Source: Haliea sp040221975
GTDB lineage: Bacteria > Pseudomonadota > Gammaproteobacteria > Pseudomonadales > Halieaceae
Reading direction: 5' to 3'
Assembly (NCBI GenBank): GCA_040221975.1
Contig: JAVJWR010000031.1
Coordinates: forward strand, 186,001-250,000
DNA length: 64,000 bases
A program made the translations under genes and the position numbers. The notes under the pieces were generated by a model, which worked only from the letters and a program-made list of their open reading frames with translations, searched no databases and was not told the DNA's origin. Positions 7,951 to 16,726 of this stretch are shown here, piece by piece; the stretch's first letter is position 1, and every line of letters begins with the position of its first letter.

Positions 7951-8702
7951 CACTCTGGGAACGTTGCAACGGCCCAAACCACATGGGCCCGGTACAGGGG
8001 CGCCTGTTGCGGTTGGTGGAAAGCCAGGAGCGTGTCGCCACCCTCGGCTATGTGGACAGCCTGGAAGAGCAGGCCCTGCTCGAGGAGCTGCTGGAGAGCA
8101 GCAAGCCCGACTACCCCGCCTACGGCAGGACCGGGCTTCACTATCTTCTCGCCACACCCTTCCGCTACCCACCGCTGACCTGGGGTTCACGCTTTGGCGG
8201 CAGGCACGAGCCAGGCATTTTCTACGGCGGTGGCTCCCGCTCGGCGACCCTCGCGGAGGCAGCCTTCTACCGGTTCGTGTTCTGGCATTCCATCCAGGCT
8301 GGCCCGCCTACGGCGGTACTGCATTCAGAGCACACTCTGTTCACAGCACCCTACCGCTCCGAACGCGGGGTGCGGCTGCAGCAACCGCCCTTCGATACCC
8401 ACCGGGAGATCCTGCGCGACCCCACTGACTACCGGCAGAGCCAGGCCCTGGGTCACGCCATGCGCGCGGCGGGCGTGGAAGCCTTCGAATACGCCTCGGC
8501 GCGGGACCCGAGGGGCGGCAACTGCGTGGGGTTGTTGACACCGGCGGCCTTCACCCGACGGGCGCCGACGACCATGCAGGCCTGGTTCTGTGAACTCAGC
8601 GCCGGGGAGGTTGCCTTCAAGCCCCAGGCCGGCGCCGAGGTGCTGCGATTTCCCCTGCAGCTGTTTCTGGTCGATGGTCGGCTGCCGCGGCCCGCTGCGT
8701 GA
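7947..8702 (+). CDS. RES-domain toxin (NAD+-degrading)
   Basis: A 251-residue protein starting at GTG inside the antitoxin stop (GTGA overlap). The family's Arg-Glu-Ser residues are visible: Arg in WGSRFGG (about 82), Glu in ATLAEAAFYRF (about 104) and Ser in FEYASARDPRGGN (about 184). The GIFYGG strand sits between the first two. RES toxins such as MbcT deplete NAD+ by phosphorolysis or hydrolysis and arrest growth. The chemistry of this member is not shown by the sequence. It is longer than minimal RES domains because of about 65 N-terminal residues. The gene is intact, so the module is probably functional. Confidence 0.9.
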   Translation: MTLWERCNGPNHMGPVQGRLLRLVESQERVATLGYVDSLEEQALLEELLESSKPDYPAYGRTGLHYLLATPFRYPPLTWGSRFGGRHEPGIFYGGGSRSATLAEAAFYRFVFWHSIQAGPPTAVLHSEHTLFTAPYRSERGVRLQQPPFDTHREILRDPTDYRQSQALGHAMRAAGVEAFEYASARDPRGGNCVGLLTPAAFTRRAPTTMQAWFCELSAGEVAFKPQAGAEVLRFPLQLFLVDGRLPRPAA

Positions 8703-8727
8703 ATCCCCCCGGATCCTGCTCTGCGAA

Positions 8728-9642
8728 CTAAACCAATACCTTTTCCTGCAGGAACCGGACCACAACTTCCGCCAGGGCCTCGCCCTGGTCTTCCTGCAGA
8801 AAGTGGCCGCCATTGTTGATTGTGACGTGGTCCAGCCCCCGGGCACCCGGGATGAATCTCTGGAAGTAGCTGTCGACACCCGCAGTCACCGGGTCCGAGT
8901 CACTGAACGCGGTCAGGAACGGTTTCTGCCACTGGCGCAGGACCTCCCATGCCCTGCGGTTGGGCTCGGCGGCTGGATCCTCCGGACTGGCCGGTACCAG
9001 CATGGGGAACTGGCGCGCGCCCTCCTTGTAGCTTTCATCCGGGAACGGCGCGTTATAGGCGTCGAGCACCTCCTGCGCCAGGGGCGTGACGGTGCCGCCC
9101 TTGATGATGCCAGCGGCGTGGAATTCAGGCGTTTCCTGCGAGAACTGGCGCCACTTCTCGAAGGCCGGACCCAACTCCGTATCGCCGGTGGGAAGGAAAG
9201 TGTTGGCGGCGACAACGGAGTCAAAGCGCCCCGGGTTTTCCGCCACCAGGCGCAAGCCCAGCAACCCGCCCCAGTCCTGACAGACGAGGTTAATGGCCTG
9301 CAGCTCGAGCTGATCCAGGAAGGACTGCATCCAGCCCACATGGCGAGCGTAGGTATAGTCATTGCGAGCCGCTGGCTTGTCGGAGCGGCCGAAGCCAATC
9401 AGATCCGGCGCAAGAACCCGCAAGCCTGCCGCCGTGATGATGGGAATCATCTTGCGGTAGAGATAGCACCAGGACGGCTCACCGTGCAGCAGCAGGACTA
9501 TCGCTCCGTCCTCTGCACCCTCATCCAGGTAATGCATGCGCAGCTCTCCACCCTCAAAGTCGCTCACTTGCAGATAATGGGGTTGGTAATCGAAGCCGGA
9601 CAGATCCTCGAAGCGACTGTCGGGGGTGCGCAGGGATTCCAT
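8728..9642 (-). CDS. Haloalkane dehalogenase (alpha/beta hydrolase)
   Basis: A 304-residue protein whose catalytic residues fall close to the DhlA numbering. The nucleophile is Asp 123 in CQDWGG, with the halide-binding Trp 124 next to it, the acid is Asp 250 in SDSDP, and the base is His 280 in NGGHFLQED. HGEPSW (53-58) supplies the oxyanion-hole glutamate and its neighbouring tryptophan. The cap domain lies at about 150-220. This is the HLD-I pattern, hydrolysing carbon-halogen bonds to alcohol and halide. GAGGAG precedes the ATG. Substrate range is not predictable. It is monocistronic, convergent with the RES gene. Confidence 0.88.
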   Translation of the reverse strand: MESLRTPDSRFEDLSGFDYQPHYLQVSDFEGGELRMHYLDEGAEDGAIVLLLHGEPSWCYLYRKMIPIITAAGLRVLAPDLIGFGRSDKPAARNDYTYARHVGWMQSFLDQLELQAINLVCQDWGGLLGLRLVAENPGRFDSVVAANTFLPTGDTELGPAFEKWRQFSQETPEFHAAGIIKGGTVTPLAQEVLDAYNAPFPDESYKEGARQFPMLVPASPEDPAAEPNRRAWEVLRQWQKPFLTAFSDSDPVTAGVDSYFQRFIPGARGLDHVTINNGGHFLQEDQGEALAEVVVRFLQEKVLV

Positions 9643-9719
9643 GGGTTATCTCCTCAATCTTGTGGTTTGGAAACAGCTGTCGCGCCAAGGCGCTGTTGTG
9701 AGCCGGCCCAACGACAGAC

Positions 9720-10214
9720 TCAGCAGACCAAGCGGTCCACACTTTCCGTCAGCTCCCGCTTGCGCCCGGGGAACGCCTCGAATAACCGGCGGTGCGCGCG
9801 CAGGGACAACACGTCATCGCGCTCCGGATAATCGGCAATCCAGTCCAGCAGCATGGCCAGGTTCGCGTCCTGGGCTGCGGGCGAAGAGTACTTGTGCGGT
9901 TCCCAGGGTCGCCTGCGGGCATTGGCCTGGCACTGCGCCACGGGCAGGTTGAGGAATATCGCCTCGGTGGCCAATGGCACAGCCAACCCCAGCAGATCGG
10001 CGTAGCAGCCCTCGATCACCCAGCCATCGTGTGCAGTGATGAACTCGCGGATCGCCTGTCCCGACTCGGCCAGGGGACGGCGCTCGGGTGGTACGGTCGG
10101 CAGCCACGCCAGCTCATCCAGGTCGAGATGGGCCAGGCCCTGCTCGTCACACAGCCGCGCCGCGAGGGTCGTCTTGCCGGAGCCGGAGTTGCCGAAGACA
10201 AGGATGCGTTGCAT
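9720..10214 (-). CDS. Small P-loop kinase (FlaR/AAA_18-like)
   Basis: A 164-residue protein with Walker A at residues 8-16 (GNSGSGKTT). A DLDELAW segment at about 31-37 corresponds to the substrate-binding aspartates of adenylate-kinase-like topology modulation proteins. VIEGCYADLL and the basic run ANARRRPWEPHK resemble the lid and arginine region. It is a nucleotide- or small-molecule kinase with unknown substrate. GGAGG stands upstream of the ATG. It lies 35 bp after the NYN gene on the same strand and could be cotranscribed with it. Confidence 0.72.
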   Translation of the reverse strand: MQRILVFGNSGSGKTTLAARLCDEQGLAHLDLDELAWLPTVPPERRPLAESGQAIREFITAHDGWVIEGCYADLLGLAVPLATEAIFLNLPVAQCQANARRRPWEPHKYSSPAAQDANLAMLLDWIADYPERDDVLSLRAHRRLFEAFPGRKRELTESVDRLVC

Positions 10215-10249
10215 TGCTCAATCCTCCAGGACCACGCACCGAACCCGGT

Positions 10250-10981
10250 TCATGACGATTGCTTCCGCGCATCCCTGATGAACATGGCGGTACCGCGCAA
10301 GTCGACCTCGAACAACTCTGTGGCCCGGATCAGGTCGCCCAGCTTCTTGTAGCCGTGGTTGATCGGGGAGAACGAACTGTTGTTGGAAATGTAATGCGCC
10401 ACGGCGCTCATGTGCGCCCAGCCATCGTCGTCCGAGGTCTGCTCCACCGCGGTACGCAGCAGTTTCACCAGCGCCGCATCCTGCCGCAGTTCGTTGCGGC
10501 TGCGCTTCGCCGCCTGCTTGGGACTGTCCGGCTTGTCCTCGCGGCCGGGCACCAGGTTCTCCGTATAGATGAATGTGGAACAGGCATCGACGAAGGGCTG
10601 CGGGGTCTTCTTTTCCCCGAAGCCGAACACCGGCAGGCCGCTTTCCAGGATTCTCAACACCAGCGGGGTAAAGTCGCTGTCGCTGGTCATCAGGGCAAAG
10701 GCGTCGATCCGGTTGCTGTAGAGCAGGTCCATGGCATCAATGATCATCGACGCATCAGTGGCATTCTTGCCCTTGGTGTAGGCGAACTGCTGGACCGGCC
10801 GGATGGCGTGGGGATGCAGCCGCTCCACCCAGCCGGACAGGGAGGGGCTCTTCCAGTCGCCATGGGCGTGGCGCACATTGACCATGCCGTGCGTGGCCAA
10901 TTCCTCCAACACGCCTTCGATGGCATTGTGACTGACGTTGTCGCAGTCGATGAGAAGCGCTATCCGTTTTTGTTCCGCCAC
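10250..10981 (-). CDS. NYN-domain (PIN-like) ribonuclease with C-terminal LOTUS/OST-HTH domain
   Basis: A 243-residue protein with a GTG start and GGGAG upstream. The NYN fold opens with LLIDCDNVSHNAI (acidic residues 12 and 14). It continues with KNATDASMIIDAMDLLY and ALMTSDSDFTPLVLRI, which complete the acidic metal-binding cluster. A basic linker at about 150-170 leads to an OST-HTH/LOTUS region at about 170-240 ending GTAMFIRDA. The family is LabA-like, presumably an RNA-targeting nuclease with a winged RNA-binding tail. No partner gene identifies its target. Confidence 0.82.
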   Translation of the reverse strand: MAEQKRIALLIDCDNVSHNAIEGVLEELATHGMVNVRHAHGDWKSPSLSGWVERLHPHAIRPVQQFAYTKGKNATDASMIIDAMDLLYSNRIDAFALMTSDSDFTPLVLRILESGLPVFGFGEKKTPQPFVDACSTFIYTENLVPGREDKPDSPKQAAKRSRNELRQDAALVKLLRTAVEQTSDDDGWAHMSAVAHYISNNSSFSPINHGYKKLGDLIRATELFEVDLRGTAMFIRDARKQSS

Positions 10982-11054
10982 TGCTCACTCCCGGTTGTCC
11001 GCACAGGTAAACTCCCCGCCTGCAAGGGGCATGGTAGCCCGCGTGCGGCAGCCA

Positions 11055-11735
11055 TCAGTCAATCGCAACCGCAGAGTAGCGCTCTGTCACCCGCATTTCA
11101 CCCCCGGGGAATTGCACTGTCTGCTGCCGCAGATGCGGCAGGCCCGCGGCGTCCAGTTCCAGCCGCGCGGTGGCGGCCGGGGTGCCGGCAACGGTGATCG
11201 CGAAGGAAAGTGCCGCGGGCTCCTCGGAATCGGTGGCAAAGTCGCCCACGGCAACCCAGTCCCGGACGCCACCGTCGGCGTGGTCCGGGGTGGCGTCCGC
11301 GAGCAGGCGCGCCAGGTTGTGCAGCAGGCCCATGCGGGTCAGGCCGATCAGCACGGCCTCGGCCAGATGCTCGGACCGCGGCTCGCCAACAAGCTCATCT
11401 CCAGAACCCAGCGCCATGGATGTATCGGTGGCGGAGAGGATTGCGGATACCTGCTGGCCAGCAAACTCGCCCCACAAGGACAGGAGCATGTTGTGCGGGC
11501 GAGGCGTGGCGGTGCCAACCCTCAACTTGCCCTGCAGGTCCGCCGCCAGGGCACCTTCGGCGGTGATGTGGAACTCCAGGCTCACCGAATCCGCGGCCAG
11601 CAGGCGCGCTTCCAGCCGCGCAAACGCTTCGGCGGGCTCCCCTGCCGGACCCTCTGCCCGCACCGGCAGGGACAGGAGCGCGGAAGACACTACGGCACAC
11701 GCGGCGAGACGACTCAATGCAAAGCGGTGTTTCAT
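11055..11735 (-). CDS. Secreted hypothetical protein of LolA-like size and pattern
   Basis: A 226-residue precursor with a Sec signal peptide (hydrophobic CAVVSSALLSL, cut after VRA-EG). The mature part runs VSLEFHITAEGALAADLQGKL and later strands that recall the half-barrel of LolA/LolB or DUF2092-type proteins binding lipid or lipoprotein. The match is by pattern only, with no catalytic residues evident. A strong GGGGAGGG ribosome site precedes the ATG. The gene starts 18 bp after the parE stop on the same strand, so it probably shares the parE transcript. Confidence 0.55.
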   Translation of the reverse strand: MKHRFALSRLAACAVVSSALLSLPVRAEGPAGEPAEAFARLEARLLAADSVSLEFHITAEGALAADLQGKLRVGTATPRPHNMLLSLWGEFAGQQVSAILSATDTSMALGSGDELVGEPRSEHLAEAVLIGLTRMGLLHNLARLLADATPDHADGGVRDWVAVGDFATDSEEPAALSFAITVAGTPAATARLELDAAGLPHLRQQTVQFPGGEMRVTERYSAVAID

Positions 11736-11753
11736 GCCGGTGCCCTCCCCGGT

Positions 11754-13646
11754 TCAGATCACGGCAATATCCGCCAGATCGCCCTTGCTCTCCAGCCAGG
11801 CCTTGCGGTCGCCGGCGCGCTTCTTCGCCAGCAGCATGTCCAGCATGCTGTTGGTGCCGTCGCCCGCATCCAGCACCAGCCGCACCAGGCGCCGGGTATC
11901 CGGGTCCATGGTGGTCTCGCGTAGCTGCAACGGGTTCATTTCCCCCAGCCCCTTGAAGCGCTGGACGTTGACCTTGCCCTTTTTCTTCTCCGCCTCGATC
12001 CGGTCCAGCACCCCTTGCTTTTCACTCTCGTCCAGAGCGTAGTAGACCTCCTTGCCGACGTCGATGCGGTACAGCGGCGGCATGGCCACATACACATGGC
12101 CCGCGGCCACCAGCGGCCGGAAGTGGCGCACGAACAGGGCGCAGATCAGGGTGGCGATGTGCAGGCCGTCGGAATCGGCGTCCGCGAGAATGCAGACCTT
12201 GTGGTAGCGCAGGCCGGTAAGGTCGTCACTGGCCGGGTCCATGCCAATGGCGATCGAGATATTGTGCACCTCCTGCGAGGCGAGGATTTCCTGGGAGTCC
12301 ACCTCCCAGGTGTTCAGGATCTTGCCGCGCAGGGGCAGGATGGCCTGGAACTCGCGGTTGCGGGCCTGTTTGGCCGAGCCACCGGCGGAATCGCCCTCGA
12401 CCAGGAACAGCTCGCCGCGGGTCGGGTCCTCGCCGGAGCAGTCCGCCAGCTTGCCCGGCAGGGCGGGGCCGGAGGTGACTTTCTTGCGGGTCACCTTGCG
12501 CGCGGTGCGGAGCCGGTTCTGGGCGCTGTTGATGCACAGCTCGGCAATGCGCTCGGCCTCCCCGGTGTGCTGGTTCAGCCACAGGCTGAAGGCGTCCTTG
12601 GCGACACCGGAAACAAAGGCCGCGGCTTCGCGTGAGGACAGCCGCTCCTTGGTCTGGCCGGAGAACTGCGGGTCCTCCAGCTTCACCGAGAGGATATAGC
12701 AGCAGCGGTCCCAGATATCGTCCGGCGCCAGCCGCACACCCCGGGGCAGCAGATTGCGCAGCTCGCAGAATTCGCGCACCGCGTCCAGCAGTCCGGTGCG
12801 CAGGCCGTTGACATGGGTGCCCCCCTGAGCGGTGGGGATCAGGTTGACGTAGGATTCGGCGATCACCTCGCCGCCCTCCGGCAGCCACTGCACTGCCCAG
12901 TCCGCCGCCGCGCTGCTGCCGCTGAAGCTGCCGACAAAGGGCTGCTCGGGCACACAGGGGTAGTCGATGGTGGCGTCGCAGAGGTAATCGGTGAGCCCGT
13001 CCTCGTAGTACCATTCCTCGGTCTCGCCTTTCTTCTCATCGAGGAAGGTCACCCGCAGGCCCGGGCACAGCACCGCCTTGGCCCGCAGCACATGCTGCAG
13101 CCTGGGCACCGAGAAGTTCACCGAATCGAAGTACTGCCCATCGGGGGTAAAGCGGATGGAGGTGCCGGTATTGCGCTTGCCACAGCTGTCGATTACCGCC
13201 AGGTCACTGGTTTTCTCGCCCCCGGCAAAGTTCATCCGATAGACATTGCCGTCGCGGCGGATGGTGATTTCCAGCGCCTGGGACAGGGCATTGACCACGG
13301 ACACGCCAACCCCGTGCAGGCCACCGGAGAACTGGTAGTTCTTGTTGGAAAACTTGCCGCCGGCGTGGAGGGTGCAGAGGATCACCTCGACCCCGGGCTT
13401 GCCCTGGCCGGGGTGGATATCCACCGGCATGCCGCGGCCGTCGTCGCTGACGCTGATGGCGCCGTCGCGATGCAGGATGACGTCGATCCGCGTGGCGTGT
13501 CCGGCCAGGGCCTCATCGACGCTGTTGTCGATGACCTCCTGGGCCAGGTGGTTGGGACGGGTGGTGTCGGTATACATGCCGGGGCGCTTGCGCACCGGCT
13601 CCAGTCCGGTCAGGACTTCGATGTCTTCCGCGGTATAGTTGCTCAT
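11754..13646 (-). CDS. parE: DNA topoisomerase IV subunit B
   Basis: A 630-residue type IIA topoisomerase ATPase subunit. The GHKL ATP site shows QEVIDNSVDEAL, the DDGRGMPVDIHP loop and GGLHGVGVSVVNALS. TOPRIM follows with LVEGDSAGGSAKQ and the metal site DADSDGLHIATL, and the C-terminus has QRFKGLGEMNP. It decatenates daughter chromosomes together with ParC, which is not in the window. ATG 13646 is chosen over the upstream frame because AGGA lies just before it and MSNYTAEDIEVLTGLEPVRK is the usual ParE start. It is downstream of cpdA on the same strand, as in enterics. Confidence 0.97.
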   Translation of the reverse strand: MSNYTAEDIEVLTGLEPVRKRPGMYTDTTRPNHLAQEVIDNSVDEALAGHATRIDVILHRDGAISVSDDGRGMPVDIHPGQGKPGVEVILCTLHAGGKFSNKNYQFSGGLHGVGVSVVNALSQALEITIRRDGNVYRMNFAGGEKTSDLAVIDSCGKRNTGTSIRFTPDGQYFDSVNFSVPRLQHVLRAKAVLCPGLRVTFLDEKKGETEEWYYEDGLTDYLCDATIDYPCVPEQPFVGSFSGSSAAADWAVQWLPEGGEVIAESYVNLIPTAQGGTHVNGLRTGLLDAVREFCELRNLLPRGVRLAPDDIWDRCCYILSVKLEDPQFSGQTKERLSSREAAAFVSGVAKDAFSLWLNQHTGEAERIAELCINSAQNRLRTARKVTRKKVTSGPALPGKLADCSGEDPTRGELFLVEGDSAGGSAKQARNREFQAILPLRGKILNTWEVDSQEILASQEVHNISIAIGMDPASDDLTGLRYHKVCILADADSDGLHIATLICALFVRHFRPLVAAGHVYVAMPPLYRIDVGKEVYYALDESEKQGVLDRIEAEKKKGKVNVQRFKGLGEMNPLQLRETTMDPDTRRLVRLVLDAGDGTNSMLDMLLAKKRAGDRKAWLESKGDLADIAVI

Positions 13647-13738
13647 TCCTGCCTGTGGTTTCCTGCAGCTGGGTTGTTCGGGGCGGGTCATTGTACCTCA
13701 CCAGCAGCGGGCGCTTGCAGACTGTTGTGCAGGGATGG

Positions 13739-14584
13739 CTACAAGTAGCCCTGGGAATCCAGGTCCACCCGAAAGGAGACTCCCTCGACCCGCGATATGC
13801 CGGATTCGATCTCGCCATCCGCGCGCAATTCAAGCCAGCGGTAGCCGGGCGCTGCCGCATCGGCCTTGAACACATCGCTGCCGGGAGCAAACTGGACGCA
13901 GGTGGAAGGCGAGGCCATCAGCTTGCGCCCCTGCCAGACGCGATCAACCTGCTGGTGGATGTGGCCCCAGAGAATGCCGCGCACACCGGGGTATTGCGCC
14001 AATACCGCAAACAGCTCATCGGCATCCGCGACCATCTGCTCATCCAGCCAGCGGCAGCCGATGGCCACCGGCTGATGATGCAGGCAGACCAGGCTGAACA
14101 GCTGCTCGCGGGCGGCTTCATCCAGCGCCTCCCGCAGCAGCTGCAGCTGGCCCTGGCCCAGCCGGCCACCGACCTGCCCGGGCACCTGGGAGTCCAGCAT
14201 CACCAGCTGCCAGGGACCGAGGCGGATATCGTTGCTGAGCAGGGTGCCGTCGACATCGACCTGGTCCATTTTGACGCGGTCGTCGTGATTGCCCGGCAAC
14301 CAGAACTGGTCCGGGCACAGCCCGGCAAAATAGGCGCGCAGGCGCTGGTAGGCCTCCAGATAACCGTGGTTGGACATGTCGCCAGTGCCCAGCAGGACAT
14401 CAATTTGCGGCTGTTCGCGGCGGGCCAGGGCTATCACTGCCTGCAAAGAGTGGTCGGTATCCATCCCCAGCAGGCTGCCGCCGCGTTCGCGGCACAAATG
14501 GGTGTCGGTGAGCTGCAATACGCGCACTGTATCGCCACTGACAGCGACACGGTGACAACGACGACGAGCGGCGGACGCGGTCAT
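13739..14584 (-). CDS. cpdA: 3',5'-cyclic-AMP phosphodiesterase
   Basis: About 281 residues of a calcineurin-like metallophosphoesterase with the full metal set. DTH (27-29) lies in RVLQLTDTHL, followed by GDMSNHGYLEAY, LPGNHDD, LHHQPV and GHIHQQVDR. Together with the neighbourhood (yqiB upstream, parE downstream, tolC divergent) this identifies CpdA, which hydrolyses cAMP. ATG 14584 has CAGGA directly before it and lies 11 bp after the yqiB stop, consistent with an operon. The enteric yqiA esterase gene normally between cpdA and parE is missing; that 92-bp gap holds no gene. Confidence 0.92.
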   Translation of the reverse strand: MTASAARRRCHRVAVSGDTVRVLQLTDTHLCRERGGSLLGMDTDHSLQAVIALARREQPQIDVLLGTGDMSNHGYLEAYQRLRAYFAGLCPDQFWLPGNHDDRVKMDQVDVDGTLLSNDIRLGPWQLVMLDSQVPGQVGGRLGQGQLQLLREALDEAAREQLFSLVCLHHQPVAIGCRWLDEQMVADADELFAVLAQYPGVRGILWGHIHQQVDRVWQGRKLMASPSTCVQFAPGSDVFKADAAAPGYRWLELRADGEIESGISRVEGVSFRVDLDSQGYL

Positions 14585-14595
14585 TCCTGAAGCCG

Positions 14596-15054
14596 TCAGG
14601 AACCGGCGCGCCGGGGTATCACCGGATGTTGCGCACGGCCATTGGCGAGACAATGCTCCAGCCAGTCGCCGAGAAACTGGTTTTGCTGCAGCTTCTCGTC
14701 CTGCTGGAACATGTGGGCATTGGGATAGGCGTAGCGCGGCTGGATCCGGCGATGAGCCTGAAACGACCCTACTTCCAGCATGCCGGCATCGTGATAGGCG
14801 CGAACATCAATGATGAGGCGCCTGAGCCAGCGCGCCTCGCCGTGACTCTGGTGCAGGCGGAAGAATGTCGTGTAGCGGCTGCGCTCAAGAACCTCAAGAC
14901 GAATGCGGGCCTCGGCGACTGCAAACTCGCGGGCGTTGCCCTGCTCATAGTCGGGGAACAGGCGCAACAGGCGCGCATAGTTGGCCTCGCACAGGGAATG
15001 CAGGCGCGCCAGATCCATTTTGTAAGGCCGTTTTCTGGCCCTCTGTACGGTCAT
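14596..15054 (-). CDS. yqiB: DUF1249 family protein YqiB
   Basis: About 152 residues, small and soluble. The sequence DLARLHSLCEANYARLLRLFPDY, FRLHQSHGEARW, RLIIDVRAYHDAGMLEV and PNAHMFQQDEKLQQNQFLGDWLEHCL is the recognised YqiB/DUF1249 pattern. Its function is unknown. It travels with cpdA and tolC across gammaproteobacteria. ATG 15054 has GGGAA upstream; ATG 15018 is an alternative start that would trim a basic 12-residue extension. The nudF gene usually lying between tolC and yqiB is absent here. Confidence 0.88.
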   Translation of the reverse strand: MTVQRARKRPYKMDLARLHSLCEANYARLLRLFPDYEQGNAREFAVAEARIRLEVLERSRYTTFFRLHQSHGEARWLRRLIIDVRAYHDAGMLEVGSFQAHRRIQPRYAYPNAHMFQQDEKLQQNQFLGDWLEHCLANGRAQHPVIPRRAGS

Positions 15055-15263
15055 TTTTGTTCCCGGGTTGTGGGGAGGCAATACCGCTGCCGGACAAGTA
15101 TCGACTACCGACCTGACCCACAACGAGAACCGAGTGTAGCATTTGTACTGGCAAAAACAGCGAGTATATTACCCGTTTTGCGACGTGGTTAACGCATGCG
15201 CAGCCGCACGCGGGCTGCTACACTCGCAATCGATATTTACCCCCGAATATTTGAGGATTCAGG

Positions 15264-16685
15264 ATGAACAAGACAGGAGCCGCACTGCTGGTGCTGGCAC
15301 TCTCCCTGGGTATTGCGCCGGCAGGGGCTGAGTCCCTGCGCGACATCTACGAACTGGCGCTGGCCAATGACGCCCAGCTCAAGGCCGAGGAAGCACAGTA
15401 CCGGGCCAACCTCGAGACCGAGAAACTCGGTCTCGCCGGGCTGCTGCCGCAGGTAAGCGCCAACTACGACTATACCGATCGCGACCAGAGCAATATCGGG
15501 GAAAGTTTCTCGGTGGATGGCGGCCTGGACGGCGGGGTCACCGCGGTACAGACCCAAACCGACATCGACACCAGCCGCGAAGGCTACCAGATCAGCCTGA
15601 ACCAGCCCCTGTTCGACCTGCCCGCCTGGTTCACTTTCCAGTCCGGCAAGGAATTTAGCCGCCAGGCAGAGGCAACTTTTGCCGCCAACCAGCAGAACCT
15701 GATCGTACGGGTGGCGGAAGCGTACCTGTTGGTCTTGCGGGCGCAGGACAACCTGGAGGCATCGCGGGCACAGGAGCGCGCCTTCGACCGGCAGCTGGAG
15801 CAAACCCAGCAGCGTTTCGAGGTGGGCCTGATTGCCATCACCGACGTCTACGAGGCGCAGGCTGCCCGCGACCTGGCACAGGTCAACCGTATCGTTGACG
15901 AGAACAACGTGGCGGTTGCGCTGGAACGGCTCTCGGTATTGACTGGCCGGGAGCACAGCAACCTGAATGTGCTGGAGGAAGACTTTACCGCCACACTGCC
16001 GGAACCCGCCGACCGCACGGCCTGGGTAGATTTTGCCCTGGAAAACAATTTCAACCTGCAGGCTGCACGCTACGCGGAAGAAGCTGCGCGGCAGCTGGCC
16101 AGGGCCAACCAGATGGAGCATGCGCCCAGGCTCAGCGGCAGTTACAGTTATTCCGACTACGATACCGATGGCACCCTGCTCCGGACTCCATCAACCGGCT
16201 TTGACACCTCACCGAACAGTGAGCTCGATGAAAATACCTGGCAGATCCGCCTGGATGTGCCGCTTTTCAGCGGCGGGGCTGTCAGTGCCAACCGCCGCCG
16301 GGCAGCACAGGAGTTCAACGTTGCCCGCGAAAACCGCATCAATCTCTCGCGCAACACGGTCACCAATGCGCGCTCGCTGCACATGACCGTGGTCAGCGAT
16401 GTGTCGCGGGTGGCGGCCCGGGCGCAGGCGATTGTGTCCTCGCAGAGCGCGCTCGATGCCACCCAGGCCGGCTATGAAGTCGGCACCCGCAATGTCGTGG
16501 ATGTGCTGAATGCCCAGAACACGCTGTTCGCTGCCCAGCGCGACTACGCCAACAGCCGCTATGACTACATTCTCAATACCATGCGCCTGAAAGAACAGGC
16601 TGGCCTGCTGAGTCCCGAGGATATCCAGGCACTGGACGCAGTGCTGGTACCGCCGCCGGCGCCCACCGCAACCACCTCTCCCTGA
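15264..16685 (+). CDS. tolC: TolC-family outer-membrane efflux protein
   Basis: A 473-residue precursor with a signal peptide (MNKTGAALLVLALSLGIAP, cut after AGA). Two tandem OEP repeats follow, each with long alpha-helical coiled-coil stretches (EKLGLAGLLPQVSANYDY; EARYAEEAARQLARANQMEH-type) and beta segments. The C-terminal repeat contains NVVDVLNAQNTLFAAQRDYA, the standard TolC signature. It trimerises into the outer-membrane duct of type I secretion and RND/ABC efflux systems. AGGATTCAGG lies before the ATG. The divergent yqiB-cpdA-parE neighbours support true TolC rather than another OEP paralogue. The 209-bp divergent region 15055-15263 should carry both promoters. Confidence 0.93.
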   Translation: MNKTGAALLVLALSLGIAPAGAESLRDIYELALANDAQLKAEEAQYRANLETEKLGLAGLLPQVSANYDYTDRDQSNIGESFSVDGGLDGGVTAVQTQTDIDTSREGYQISLNQPLFDLPAWFTFQSGKEFSRQAEATFAANQQNLIVRVAEAYLLVLRAQDNLEASRAQERAFDRQLEQTQQRFEVGLIAITDVYEAQAARDLAQVNRIVDENNVAVALERLSVLTGREHSNLNVLEEDFTATLPEPADRTAWVDFALENNFNLQAARYAEEAARQLARANQMEHAPRLSGSYSYSDYDTDGTLLRTPSTGFDTSPNSELDENTWQIRLDVPLFSGGAVSANRRRAAQEFNVARENRINLSRNTVTNARSLHMTVVSDVSRVAARAQAIVSSQSALDATQAGYEVGTRNVVDVLNAQNTLFAAQRDYANSRYDYILNTMRLKEQAGLLSPEDIQALDAVLVPPPAPTATTSP

Positions 16686-16696
16686 CCGGGCACAGG

Positions 16697-16714
16697 GCCG
16701 GGCCCGAGCCCGGC
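16697..16714 (+). terminator. GC hairpin after tolC
   Basis: A perfect 7-bp stem, GCCGGGC paired with GCCCGGC around a CCGA loop, starts 12 bp after the tolC stop. There is no T-run after it, so it is a weak or factor-assisted terminator or an attenuator before the downstream methyltransferase gene. Confidence 0.4.
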
Positions 16715-16726
16715 GCACAACAACCC

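Noticed and set aside
8590..9831. Long plus-strand ORF (413 codons) over the dehalogenase
   Set aside because: It is antisense to a gene with a complete catalytic set, has a low-complexity composition and no recognisable domain; it is a by-product of high GC.
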